IMG/VR virus record: IMGVR_UViG_3300022602_000473
Coordinates: 1 to 21,861 of that record
Strand: one strand, 5' to 3'
Length of the DNA: 21,861 bases
From: a virus
Positions 14,358 to 19,902 of the stretch are shown here, one piece after another (the stretch's first letter is position 1; every line of letters starts with the position of its first letter). The notes under the pieces are model-generated. The model saw only the letters and a list, made by a program, of their open reading frames with translations. It was not told where the DNA came from and did no database searches. Both the position numbers and the translations under genes were made by a program.

Positions 14358-14926
14358 TCACATATTTCCCCATTGGTCAGCCATTGCATCAGCAATTCCT
14401 TGATAAGTTGTGCTTCTTAATTTCCAACGGTCTGCGCTGGGCGGCAATTTATGCAAACGTTGTTCACGTCCTTCAACAATATTTGTTGGTTGTAATTCCG
14501 GCAAACCCTTTAACCATAAGCAAGTAGCTTTAGTTTCACCATGCCCAAACATCCAAGGTTGAATAACTTGATTTTGCCGCCAACCAATGATTTCTACGGC
14601 ATATTTGTGCATTATTGGGTTTTCAATTGCATATTTAGGAATGTTGCAATCTAACAACATTTTAAAAAAATTAGCACCGTCCCTCATTTTGTCCCAGCGG
14701 CCTTCTTGCTTATAAAGCCATGAAACGCCTGAATTACATAAATAAGTGCATGGTGGGTGGGCTACCATTAAATCCCAACCATCATTAATAATGTCAAAAA
14801 TATCGCCTTGATAGTGCGGCCCAGGTGTATCAGTTGGCAATAAATCACAACTTATGGCTTCGTGCCCCCCCCGATGAACGCATCACGTACACGTCCTGAA
14901 TACTCACAAGCTACTAAAACTTTCAT
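14358..14926 (-). CDS. C5-cytosine methyltransferase-like protein, frameshifted at a G8 run
   Basis: The natural start is the ATG at 14926, overlapping the Cro-like gene stop (ATGA). It encodes MKVLVACEYSGRVRDAFI, a SAM-binding motif I-like beginning, then reaches eight G (14865-14872) and stops early at 14852. One base added or two removed there would join it to the frame reading HEAISCDLLPTDTPGPHYQG onward to 14358. That part has HPPCTYLCNSGVSWL (catalytic PPC type), ENP at about the motif VI position, and TKATCLWLKGLPEL. As written, only an N-terminally short 160-residue protein from ATG 14840 could be made, lacking motif I. Possible explanations are a sequencing or assembly error, slippage-based on/off switching, or a decaying gene. 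The intact protein would be about 190 residues, the usual size for this short phage family. Confidence 0.75.
14865..14872. repeat. Homopolymer run of eight C (G8 on the coding strand)
   Basis: This mononucleotide run lies exactly where the methyltransferase-like gene changes frame. It is a long G/C run for this AT-rich genome. Such runs are prone to slippage in replication, transcription and sequencing. Confidence 0.95.
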
Positions 14927-15153
14927 AAATTTTTAAGTTCCGGCCAAATTATCCACCAGTTGTCAGGAAACAACGTTTTCCTAGTAACGGCATTTCTGGA
15001 TTCTTTTTCTATTGTTGCGGCCATTAACGTTAACGGACCCATAGGAATAGCATCATTGTTGCGCCATTGACACACCGCTTGAACGCTTACGCCACATAGC
15101 TTTGCGACCTTTGCTGGCTTTCCTAACAAGTCAATTAATTCTGCATTAGTCAT
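14923..15153 (-). CDS. Cro-like helix-turn-helix repressor
   Basis: The 76-residue protein has a helix-turn-helix at about residues 9-33 (LGKPAKVAKLCGVSVQAVCQ then WRNNDAIP) and the C-terminal RKTLFPDNWWIIWPEL typical of the Cro/YdaS-type phage repressor group. It is transcribed leftwards, divergent from the early plus-strand operon, and the gap between them carries two tandem operator-like repeats (15170-15187 and 15191-15208). It therefore probably represses the early promoters and its own promoter; a TAATAT box at 15180-15175 overlaps the nearer operator, though no good -35 box is visible. AGGAAAATAA precedes the ATG. Confidence 0.88.
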   Translation of the reverse strand: MTNAELIDLLGKPAKVAKLCGVSVQAVCQWRNNDAIPMGPLTLMAATIEKESRNAVTRKTLFPDNWWIIWPELKNL

Positions 15154-15169
15154 TTATTTTCCTAAAATT

Positions 15170-15233
15170 GCTAAATATTACTTTACAAGAACTAAATTTT
15201 ACTTTACATTTGTCAGTACGGCAATGTCGCCGT
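15170..15233 (+). promoter_or_regulatory. Early promoter, tandem operators and 5' hairpin leader (copy 2)
   Basis: TTTACA (15182-15187), a 17-bp spacer, then TACATT (15205-15210). Two 18-bp operator-like sites, GCTAAAT-ATTA-CTTTACA (15170-15187) and ACTAAAT-TTTA-CTTTACA (15191-15208), repeat at exactly 21 bp, two helical turns, so both would be bound on the same DNA face. Seven bases after the -10 box a hairpin ACGGC-AATGTC-GCCGT (15218-15233) begins, followed by GATAAAAAAGGAG and the ATG at 15255. Confidence 0.75.
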
Positions 15234-15254
15234 GATAAAAAAGGAGTAGCAAAC

Positions 15255-15503
15255 ATGGTTGATGAATTAAGCCAATTGATGTTGGAACATGAAGAATTCC
15301 TTGAAAAAGCTTTAGATGACATGGAATTTAGTAATGAATTTATGACCCAGGAACAAGTTGACTGCATCCGTCAAGCTTGTGGAAAACCACGTAATAGTCA
15401 CGTTAACCCATTGTTACGTGATGTGATAAATGACTTTGCCAATGTTTTTGGAAGTGATTTCAAAAAATTTGATGAAGATACCAAAAAAATGTTTAGAAAG
15501 TGA
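15255..15503 (+). CDS. First gene of early plus-strand operon, unknown function
   Basis: An acidic 82-residue helical protein beginning MVDELSQLMLEHEEFLEKAL. The ATG at 15255 has a strong ribosome binding site (AAGGAG, 8 nt away); the frame is open further upstream, but that part covers the promoter and leader. The stop overlaps a GTG at 15500. I recognise no family. As the promoter-proximal gene it is expected to be made very early. Confidence 0.78.
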   Translation: MVDELSQLMLEHEEFLEKALDDMEFSNEFMTQEQVDCIRQACGKPRNSHVNPLLRDVINDFANVFGSDFKKFDEDTKKMFRK

Positions 15504-15508
15504 AAAAA

Positions 15509-16150
15509 ATGATAATCGCAAAAAGAAACAGTAGCGGCACCGGCGACTTTAAATTACCGCCACCAGGTAGCTTTCTAGCCCGTCTATATCGCATTATTGA
15601 CCTTGGCACCCAAACAACTGAATGGATGGGTAAAAAGAAAATGCAACGCAAAGTATTGTGTATGTTTGAGTTGCACGGGGAAGATAACGATGGCAATCCG
15701 CTGGTTATGGATGACGGCAAACCAATGGTTGTTTCAAAGCGTTATACGTTATCTTTGGACGAAAAAGCCACGTTGCTAAAGGACTTACAAGCTTGGCGCG
15801 GCAAAGAGTTCACACAAGAAGAATTAGACGGTTTTAGCCTAGAAGTATTGCTGGGTAAATTTTGTATGGTTTCTATTACCCATAGCGAATACCAAGACAA
15901 GACTTACGCCAATATTGCCAGCATCAGCCAAGTGCCGGCCGCATTGAAAAAGCTTGGCGAACCCGTTGGTGTCAATGAAACTTTAATGTTTTCTATTGAC
16001 CCGTGGGATAGAGAAAAGTTTGATAAGTTATCACAAGGGTTGCAAGATTTAATTAAAAAATCTGCTGAATACCGGAACACCTTTGATACTGCGCCAGCTA
16101 AACAAGGCGCAACAATTGAAGATGACAATTTTGACGATATTCCATTTTAA
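15509..16150 (+). CDS. Phage single-stranded DNA-binding protein (SSB-like)
   Basis: The 213-residue protein begins MIIAKRNSSGTGDFKLPPPG and has beta-strand-rich segments typical of an OB-fold phage ssDNA-binding family (LARLYRIIDLGTQTTEW, KVLCMFELHGED, VSKRYTLSLDEKATLLKDLQ, LGKFCMVSITHSEY). Its last residues DDNFDDIPF match the acidic tip of bacterial SSB (DDDIPF), which recruits host replication and repair proteins. It likely coats ssDNA in phage replication and recombination and works with the exonuclease encoded two genes downstream. I chose ATG 15509 with AGAAAG 8 nt upstream over GTG 15500, which overlaps the previous stop. Family from memory of similar phage proteins; the SSB tail is seen directly. 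Confidence 0.8.
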   Translation: MIIAKRNSSGTGDFKLPPPGSFLARLYRIIDLGTQTTEWMGKKKMQRKVLCMFELHGEDNDGNPLVMDDGKPMVVSKRYTLSLDEKATLLKDLQAWRGKEFTQEELDGFSLEVLLGKFCMVSITHSEYQDKTYANIASISQVPAALKKLGEPVGVNETLMFSIDPWDREKFDKLSQGLQDLIKKSAEYRNTFDTAPAKQGATIEDDNFDDIPF

Positions 16151-16158
16151 GGATTAAT

Positions 16159-16392
16159 ATGAAATGCGCTGAATGTAAACATTTTGCTGGCCAGCCGGGC
16201 GACCGGTATGGCTTGTGCAGAAGATACCCAAAAAATGAAAACAAATCACAAGAAGATTTATGTGGTGAATTTTCATTAAAAATTTTTCCACAAAAAGAAG
16301 TTGAAGTTGAAGTTGAATTTATTCGTGAATACGATATAACTACTGACGAATTCAAACCCAAACGTGGAAGAAAACCTAAAAATGTTAGTTAA
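16159..16392 (+). CDS. Zinc-ribbon-like protein with an AT-hook-like tail
   Basis: A 77-residue protein. The N-terminus has C3-x2-C6, C20 and C35, a likely single zinc site (MKCAECKHFAGQ ... YGLCRRYP ... DLCGEF). The middle is acidic (EVEVEVEF) and the end is basic with RGRKPK, which resembles an AT-hook that inserts into the minor groove of AT-rich DNA. AAGGATTAAT precedes the ATG. It sits between the SSB-like and exonuclease genes and overlaps the latter by 11 nt, so a role in DNA metabolism is plausible. Confidence 0.75.
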   Translation: MKCAECKHFAGQPGDRYGLCRRYPKNENKSQEDLCGEFSLKIFPQKEVEVEVEFIREYDITTDEFKPKRGRKPKNVS

Positions 16393-17170
16393 GGAACGCA
16401 CAAGTGAAAGTGGGCATTGGTATGACCGGGCTGGCAATCCAGCCTATACAATCATTGGAAAAAACGGCAAAGAACGCGGCACGACCTTACGGGATGCCCG
16501 CACCCTCAATCTATGTCCATCTGTCACAACAATACTTGGAGTTGCGGCAAAGCCAGGACTTGATACTTGGAAACAACAACAAGTCTTATTAAGCGCGCTG
16601 ACATTACCAAAGTCTGAAGGGGAATCGGAAGAATCATGGCTTGAAAGGGTTATGATGGATTCCAAGCAAACTGGACGTATTGCCGCGGAACGTGGTACGG
16701 CCATCCATGCGACCATACAGGCGTTCTTTGAAGGTGCTTTGATACCTGAAGCCATGCCAATCTGTCGGCCGGTAGAACAGGCCATTAAAGACCATTTTGG
16801 GGAACAACTTTGGTTGCCGGAATTAAGCTTTGCACATCCTATGGGTTTTGGTGGCAAATCAGATTTGACGGCCAAAGCAAAGCATGATTTTGCTGGTATT
16901 TCTATTGACGTCAAAACCAAAGAAACTACGGACATTTCTAAAATTGACGTTTATCCGGAACACGGTATGCAATTAGCCGCTTACCGCCAAGGTTTTAATA
17001 TGCCAGCCGCCAGGTGCGCCAATGTGTTTGTAGGCTACAAAATGGTTGAAGGCACTATTGTTTTTACTGGCGTTAAGGTTATTGAACATACCGCAGAAGA
17101 TTTAGACCGCTATTGGTTAATGTTTACTAAACTGTTAGAGTTTTGGCAGTTAAAGAACAACCATAAATAG
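16382..17170 (+). CDS. RecB/Cas4-type PD-(D/E)XK exonuclease
   Basis: The 262-residue protein has the four family motifs in order: GTAIHATIQAFFEG (His, about residue 107), a GFGGKSDLTAK motif (Asp, about 162), ISIDVKTKE (the D-x-K core, about 175) and MQLAAYRQG (Q-x3-Y, about 203). This is the signature of RecB/Cas4-like exonucleases and phage recombination nucleases. The N-terminal PSVTTIL segment is also typical. It would resect dsDNA ends to give ssDNA for annealing, with the nearby SSB-like protein. I prefer ATG 16382, overlapping the preceding stop, to an upstream GTG at 16364. No iron-sulphur Cys cluster is seen, unlike Cas4. Confidence 0.88.
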   Translation: MLVKERTSESGHWYDRAGNPAYTIIGKNGKERGTTLRDARTLNLCPSVTTILGVAAKPGLDTWKQQQVLLSALTLPKSEGESEESWLERVMMDSKQTGRIAAERGTAIHATIQAFFEGALIPEAMPICRPVEQAIKDHFGEQLWLPELSFAHPMGFGGKSDLTAKAKHDFAGISIDVKTKETTDISKIDVYPEHGMQLAAYRQGFNMPAARCANVFVGYKMVEGTIVFTGVKVIEHTAEDLDRYWLMFTKLLEFWQLKNNHK

Positions 17171-17259
17171 GGCGGTTAACGGGGCGTTGAAGGATGCAAC
17201 AAGGTGGGGCTTTTCCCCGTTTCGACCCACCAGCTATCAGTTGCCAAATTCACGCCCTA
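17168..17259 (+). other. Nested inverted repeats after the exonuclease gene, possible structured RNA
   Basis: TAGGGCG (17168-17174, including the exonuclease stop) pairs with CGCCCTA (17253-17259). Inside, GCAAC (about 17196-17200) can pair with GTTGC (about 17239-17243), and GGTGGG (17203-17208) with CCCACC (about 17226-17231) around a loop that itself contains GGGG and CCCC. The three stems nest without conflict. It is not followed by a T-run, so a simple terminator is unlikely. A 33-codon frame (17194-17295) lies within but has no proper ribosome binding site. Confidence 0.5.
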
Positions 17260-17306
17260 CTCTGTTGCAGATTTACAACTAAGGGTATGTCCTAATAAAA
17301 TATCGC

Positions 17307-17357
17307 TTTACAAGTGAAGTTTACTTTAGTAAATTACTAATACGGCAACGGTGCCGT
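17307..17357 (+). promoter_or_regulatory. Promoter, operator and 5' hairpin leader (copy 3)
   Basis: TTTACA (17307-17312), 17-bp spacer, TAAATT (17330-17335). An operator-like site AGTGAAG-TTTA-CTTTAGT (17313-17330) lies in the spacer, with one half-site identical to that at 13.9 kb. Six bases after the -10 box a hairpin ACGGCA-ACGG-TGCCGT (17342-17357) begins, followed by GATAAACAAAAGGAATAAATC and the ATG at 17379. Confidence 0.78.
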
Positions 17358-17378
17358 GATAAACAAAAGGAATAAATC

Positions 17379-17657
17379 ATGAAAGCAATCGACATTCAAT
17401 TAAGCAAAGTTGACCAGTTGGGTATGTTGTTGGCCCAAATCGCTGACTTGGAAAAACAAGCAGATGCACTCAAAAACGAACTTAAACAAAACGAAGGCCA
17501 CATTGAAGGCAATTTGTTTAAAGCTTTCGTTACCCTTTCACAACGCGCTACCGTTGATAACAAAGCAGTATTCGCAGAAGCCAATGTGCCAGCAGAATTA
17601 ATTGCCAAGCATACCAAAACTACTGCCGTAATCACTTTAAAAGTTACATCCAAATAA
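17379..17657 (+). CDS. Coiled-coil protein of unknown function
   Basis: A 92-residue protein. Residues 5-42 form an amphipathic coiled coil (LGMLLAQIADLEKQADALKN), followed by a compact part with ATVDNKAVFAEANVPAELIA and KHTKTTAVITLKVTSK. I have seen similar proteins, with a TVDWKAV-like motif and HTKTT ending, in other phages, without a known role. It has its own promoter and leader (copy 3), so it can be expressed apart from the upstream exonuclease. High expression is suggested by the good ribosome binding site (AAAGG). Confidence 0.78.
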   Translation: MKAIDIQLSKVDQLGMLLAQIADLEKQADALKNELKQNEGHIEGNLFKAFVTLSQRATVDNKAVFAEANVPAELIAKHTKTTAVITLKVTSK

Positions 17658-17662
17658 TCTAG

Positions 17663-17731
17663 GACAGGCCGTTGACACTATTCAGCTTTATGGCCCGTGG
17701 GGATTTCAAACTAAAAAGACCTCGGCCTGTC
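17663..17731 (+). other. Long-stem hairpin between two early genes
   Basis: GACAGGCCG (17663-17671) and CGGCCTGTC (17723-17731) form a perfect 9-bp stem around a 51-nt loop. A third GGCC in the loop (about 17692-17695) could compete for pairing. It begins 5 nt after a stop codon and ends 19 nt before the next ATG. There is no T-run. It may insulate or stabilise the mRNA, or be an element of a small RNA. Confidence 0.5.
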
Positions 17732-17750
17732 ACCCAATTAAGGAAAACAA

Positions 17751-17846
17751 ATGAAAGACTTTATATTAGGCGGTTTATTAGGGGCGGCAATAGCCGTGTT
17801 TTTAGTAATTGTTTATGGCTTTAGGATTGGGGTATATCACTTATGA
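17751..17846 (+). CDS. Membrane microprotein, 31 residues
   Basis: A short gene beginning MKDFILGGLLGAAIAVFLVI and ending VYGFRIGVYHL. Residues 4-22 form one hydrophobic helix with small-residue motifs (GGLLGAA), which favour helix packing in membranes. AGGAAAACAA precedes the ATG, and the stop overlaps the next start (ATGA). Early expression and membrane location suggest an effect on the host envelope or exclusion of other phages; this is inference only. Confidence 0.7.
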   Translation: MKDFILGGLLGAAIAVFLVIVYGFRIGVYHL

Positions 17847-18031
17847 AAGCCGCTAAAAACGTGTTTGAAACGTGGTATGAAGCAAATTATGACCATAAAC
17901 CTGGTGAAGATGATATAAAAGAACTGTTTAGAGAAGCTTTTGAAGCTGGAATGGTGTCAGGTTTGGCTTTTATGCAAACCCATGCTGATAAGTTAATGGA
18001 TGATTACAAAGGATTCCAAGATGCTAACTGA
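17843..18031 (+). CDS. Small acidic protein of unknown function
   Basis: A 62-residue protein, MKAAKNVFETWYEANYDHKP then GEDDIKELFREAFEAGM, predicted helical with aromatic residues near the N-terminus. The FREAFEAGxxxG pattern recurs in small phage proteins of early regions. It is coupled by ATGA to the membrane microprotein and overlaps the next gene by 11 nt. No function can be assigned. Confidence 0.7.
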   Translation: MKAAKNVFETWYEANYDHKPGEDDIKELFREAFEAGMVSGLAFMQTHADKLMDDYKGFQDAN

Positions 18032-18197
18032 ACATGATTTCATGCAAGATAAAATTAAAACATTAGAAGGAATTATTAAATACAAATTTGATAAATCTGA
18101 AGCTTTAGAAAAAGAAAATATTGTTTTAAAAAAAGAAATAAAAAAATTAGAAAAACGAATTAAATACTTAACAAATCAAGTTGAGGAAATGTTATGA
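18021..18197 (+). CDS. Short Lys/Glu-rich coiled-coil protein
   Basis: A 58-residue protein, nearly entirely coiled coil (ALEKENIVLKKEIKKLEKRI). I chose the ATG at 18021, with AAAGGA about 8 nt upstream; an in-frame ATG at 18000 lies further inside the preceding gene. It is more AT-rich than its neighbours. It overlaps the next gene by ATGA. Perhaps an oligomerising partner of another early protein. Confidence 0.65.
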   Translation: MLTEHDFMQDKIKTLEGIIKYKFDKSEALEKENIVLKKEIKKLEKRIKYLTNQVEEML

Positions 18198-18397
18198 ATG
18201 AACATATTTGGACTGCGGCTGGAACCGATATTACTATTCGCTGGCGTTTAAATGGCTGGATTCCACCATCAGAACTTCAGGAATATAAAGATAAGTGGAA
18301 GTATTATCAAAATCTTCCACTTCGTAGCCTAGATGACCAGGCTAAAGAACAGTACGAACAAGTGCTACGTAAAGCTAAAGTAGCACGGCTTCGTTAG
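18194..18397 (+). CDS. Last gene of the early plus-strand operon, unknown function
   Basis: A 67-residue basic protein with many Trp, Tyr and Arg (WRLNGWIPPSELQEYKDKWK then YYQNLPLRSLD). The WxPPSE...KWxYYQxxPLRxLD layout is one I have seen in small phage proteins without known role. Its stop codon overlaps that of the converging minus-strand gene by 3 bases. No terminator is visible after it. Confidence 0.7.
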   Translation: MNEHIWTAAGTDITIRWRLNGWIPPSELQEYKDKWKYYQNLPLRSLDDQAKEQYEQVLRKAKVARLR

Positions 18398-18597
18398 TAT
18401 TTACGCATATTAGGCAATGGGGCTTCCTTTTGGGATTTCCCATGTGCCTTGGATGCTGGCAAAGCTTCATGCTTTTTAAGCTTATCTTCCAGGCGATGCA
18501 ATTCGTTTTCATTTGATTTTTCATGCTCACGCAGAACAATGTAATGTTCTTTTGATGATTTACCAACTTTGCCTTTTACGGTGAAATTTGTAGCCAT
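18394..18597 (-). CDS. Small basic protein at the end of the lysis operon
   Basis: A 67-residue Lys-rich, His-containing helical protein (REHEKSNENELHRLEDKLKK) with a polar C-terminal tail. AAGGATAAAAA precedes the ATG, which lies 3 nt after the endolysin stop, so it belongs to the lysis transcript. The N-terminus MATNFTVKGKVGKSS could be a small beta element. Function unknown. Confidence 0.68.
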   Translation of the reverse strand: MATNFTVKGKVGKSSKEHYIVLREHEKSNENELHRLEDKLKKHEALPASKAHGKSQKEAPLPNMRKY

Positions 18598-18600
18598 TTT

Positions 18601-19191
18601 TTATCCTTCCAAGATTTGTAATGCTTTAGTGATTTTAGCAATTCTGTCGTCTAAACCTAACACACCGCCGTTAATTTTCCTAGTAACTTCTTCCCAACCT
18701 GACACATCAGCCGCGGCGTTTAAACCCCGTTTATTCCAAAACCAACCAGCGGATAACATAGCGTTCATTGGTTCTAATAAAAGGTCAGGATTGTCCATTA
18801 AATCCAGTTTAAGGGCTTGTCCGCAAAAAATGTACGAATCTTTACCGGTTAACTGTAAAACGCCCCTTCCTCTGTACTTAAACCCATCCCCATCTTCAGT
18901 ATTGCCCATACGTCCGGCATAGACTTTATTAGCTATTTTTTCAGGGTTATTGGCGTATTGGTCGGCCGTTGCTTGGTCAGGGAACCTTGATGGCCATACA
19001 CGCATTAATGAAGCGGCAGAATAATGTAAGTTTTCTTCTAGGGTTTTAAAGTTGCCTGATTCATGCTGACATTGACCTATAAACCCAGCTTGGCGTTTTG
19101 GCGTATTAATTTCGTATTTATCAAACGTAGAATTTAATGGGTCAAGCCATTTATCTTCAATACCTAAAGCTATTAATTGGTCATTCGTCAT
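18601..19191 (-). CDS. Endolysin, GH19 chitinase/lysozyme-like
   Basis: The 196-residue enzyme degrades host peptidoglycan at the end of infection. Family motifs: GFIGQCQHESGNF with the likely catalytic Glu in HES (residue 44), a second Glu in TLEENLHYSA, and FKYRGRGVLQLTGKDSY near residue 105-121, then MLSAGWFWNKRGLN and TRKINGG. No signal peptide, so holins are needed for release. The frame is open to a TTG at 19203, but the ATG at 19191, overlapping the upstream gene by 11 nt, is the more likely start. Two holin-like genes lie directly upstream. Confidence 0.92.
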   Translation of the reverse strand: MTNDQLIALGIEDKWLDPLNSTFDKYEINTPKRQAGFIGQCQHESGNFKTLEENLHYSAASLMRVWPSRFPDQATADQYANNPEKIANKVYAGRMGNTEDGDGFKYRGRGVLQLTGKDSYIFCGQALKLDLMDNPDLLLEPMNAMLSAGWFWNKRGLNAAADVSGWEEVTRKINGGVLGLDDRIAKITKALQILEG

Positions 19192-19393
19192 CACTATTGC
19201 CAATCTTTATGCCAGTAATAAGACCAATAAAACCACCAACAATAGTTTGAAATGCTGGGCCAATAATTTGAAATACTTTTTCATCGTCAACGTTTGGGTC
19301 AATTACTGCAAAAGCAAACATAGCTAACATAGCCACTACAACACAAACTAATGACCATGCGGCAATCGTCAGAATATGTTCCTTGTTGTTCAT
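19181..19393 (-). CDS. Two-helix membrane protein, probable holin or antiholin
   Basis: A 70-residue protein with two membrane helices: residues about 8-31 (LTIAAWSLVCVVVAMLAMFA) and about 42-64 (IIGPAFQTIVGGFIGLITGI), joined by an acidic loop DPNVDDEK, with an acidic C-terminus. Its position between a 3TM-type holin and the endolysin supports a role in timing of membrane permeabilisation. Start overlaps the previous stop (ATGA). Confidence 0.75.
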   Translation of the reverse strand: MNNKEHILTIAAWSLVCVVVAMLAMFAFAVIDPNVDDEKVFQIIGPAFQTIVGGFIGLITGIKIGNSDDE

Positions 19394-19797
19394 TTTGAAG
19401 CAACTCCCTGAATCTTTTCAAAAGTACGTAAACCGCCCATACCAAGCATACCCATCATGAGTTGCCATAAATTGTCATCAAGGCCAGGCAAAGGGGGAAT
19501 AGTAACGCCAAGAACACCCGCTACGGTGCCAGCAAGGGGTCTAAATAAGTATTGGTAGGCCAATGCTAGGGCGCATACCCAACCGATTGCTGGGCGCCAT
19601 CCTGACACGAATACGGATGAATTTGTGGCTTCCGCTTTATTAATATCAGTTTGTGCAGTCATTGTGGCCAAATCGCCACTTTGTTGAAGTGCCAATAACT
19701 TTAATTTGGCATCAGCGGCTTGGGTTGGGTCCGGAAAGAAATGGTCAATTAGTTTGCCGCCAAGGTCTAATGCCGCTGAAATAGGGTCTAAAGACAT
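19390..19797 (-). CDS. Holin, 3TM-type
   Basis: The 135-residue protein starts with DPISAALDLGGKLIDHFFPD and an amphipathic helix with Gln/Ala/Asp, then SVFVSGWRPAIGWVCALALA and YQYLFRPLAG, and a C-terminal amphipathic end (LWQLMMGMLGMGGLRTFEKI). The SGWRPxIGW...YQ motif is characteristic of the holin 3TM superfamily (GTA-type). It would form membrane lesions that let the endolysin out. AAGGAAAACATC precedes the ATG. Confidence 0.88.
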   Translation of the reverse strand: MSLDPISAALDLGGKLIDHFFPDPTQAADAKLKLLALQQSGDLATMTAQTDINKAEATNSSVFVSGWRPAIGWVCALALAYQYLFRPLAGTVAGVLGVTIPPLPGLDDNLWQLMMGMLGMGGLRTFEKIQGVASK

Positions 19798-19821
19798 GAT
19801 GTTTTCCTTATGCTAAACATA

Positions 19822-19902
19822 TTAGTAAGTTCCCATAATTAAAATTCCCGCAATAAGCCAAATACACAATGCTGTAAAAAACCATAGCCATCTTTCGTTC
19901 AT
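19822..19902 (-). CDS. Membrane microprotein in the lysis cassette, 26 residues
   Basis: A very short gene, MNERWLWFFTALCIWLIAGI followed by LIMGTY. Residues 5-24 form one hydrophobic, Trp-rich helix with a charged N-terminus. It overlaps the preceding stop by ATGA (19899-19902) and ends 25 nt before the holin gene. It could be a holin regulator; the coupling is the main evidence that it is made. Confidence 0.65.
   Translation of the reverse strand: MNERWLWFFTALCIWLIAGILIMGTY

Noticed and set aside
14341-14377. CAATGG/CCATTG inverted repeat beside the methyltransferase stop
   Set aside because: Only 6 bp with a long AT-rich loop and partly inside the coding region; expected by chance.
16382-17170. 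Cas4 as part of a CRISPR system
   Set aside because: Motifs fit the broad RecB/Cas4 nuclease family, but there is no Cys cluster, no cas1/cas2 and no repeat-spacer array.
17194-17295. 33-codon ATG frame inside the structured element after the exonuclease
   Set aside because: The purine-rich AAGG abuts the ATG, leaving no spacing for a ribosome binding site, and the frame spans the nested stems; more likely non-coding.
17690-17824. ATG frame of about 44 codons beginning MARGDFKLKRPRP inside the 17663-17731 hairpin
   Set aside because: No ribosome binding site; it overlaps in another frame the 31-residue membrane protein, which has a good site and ATGA coupling.
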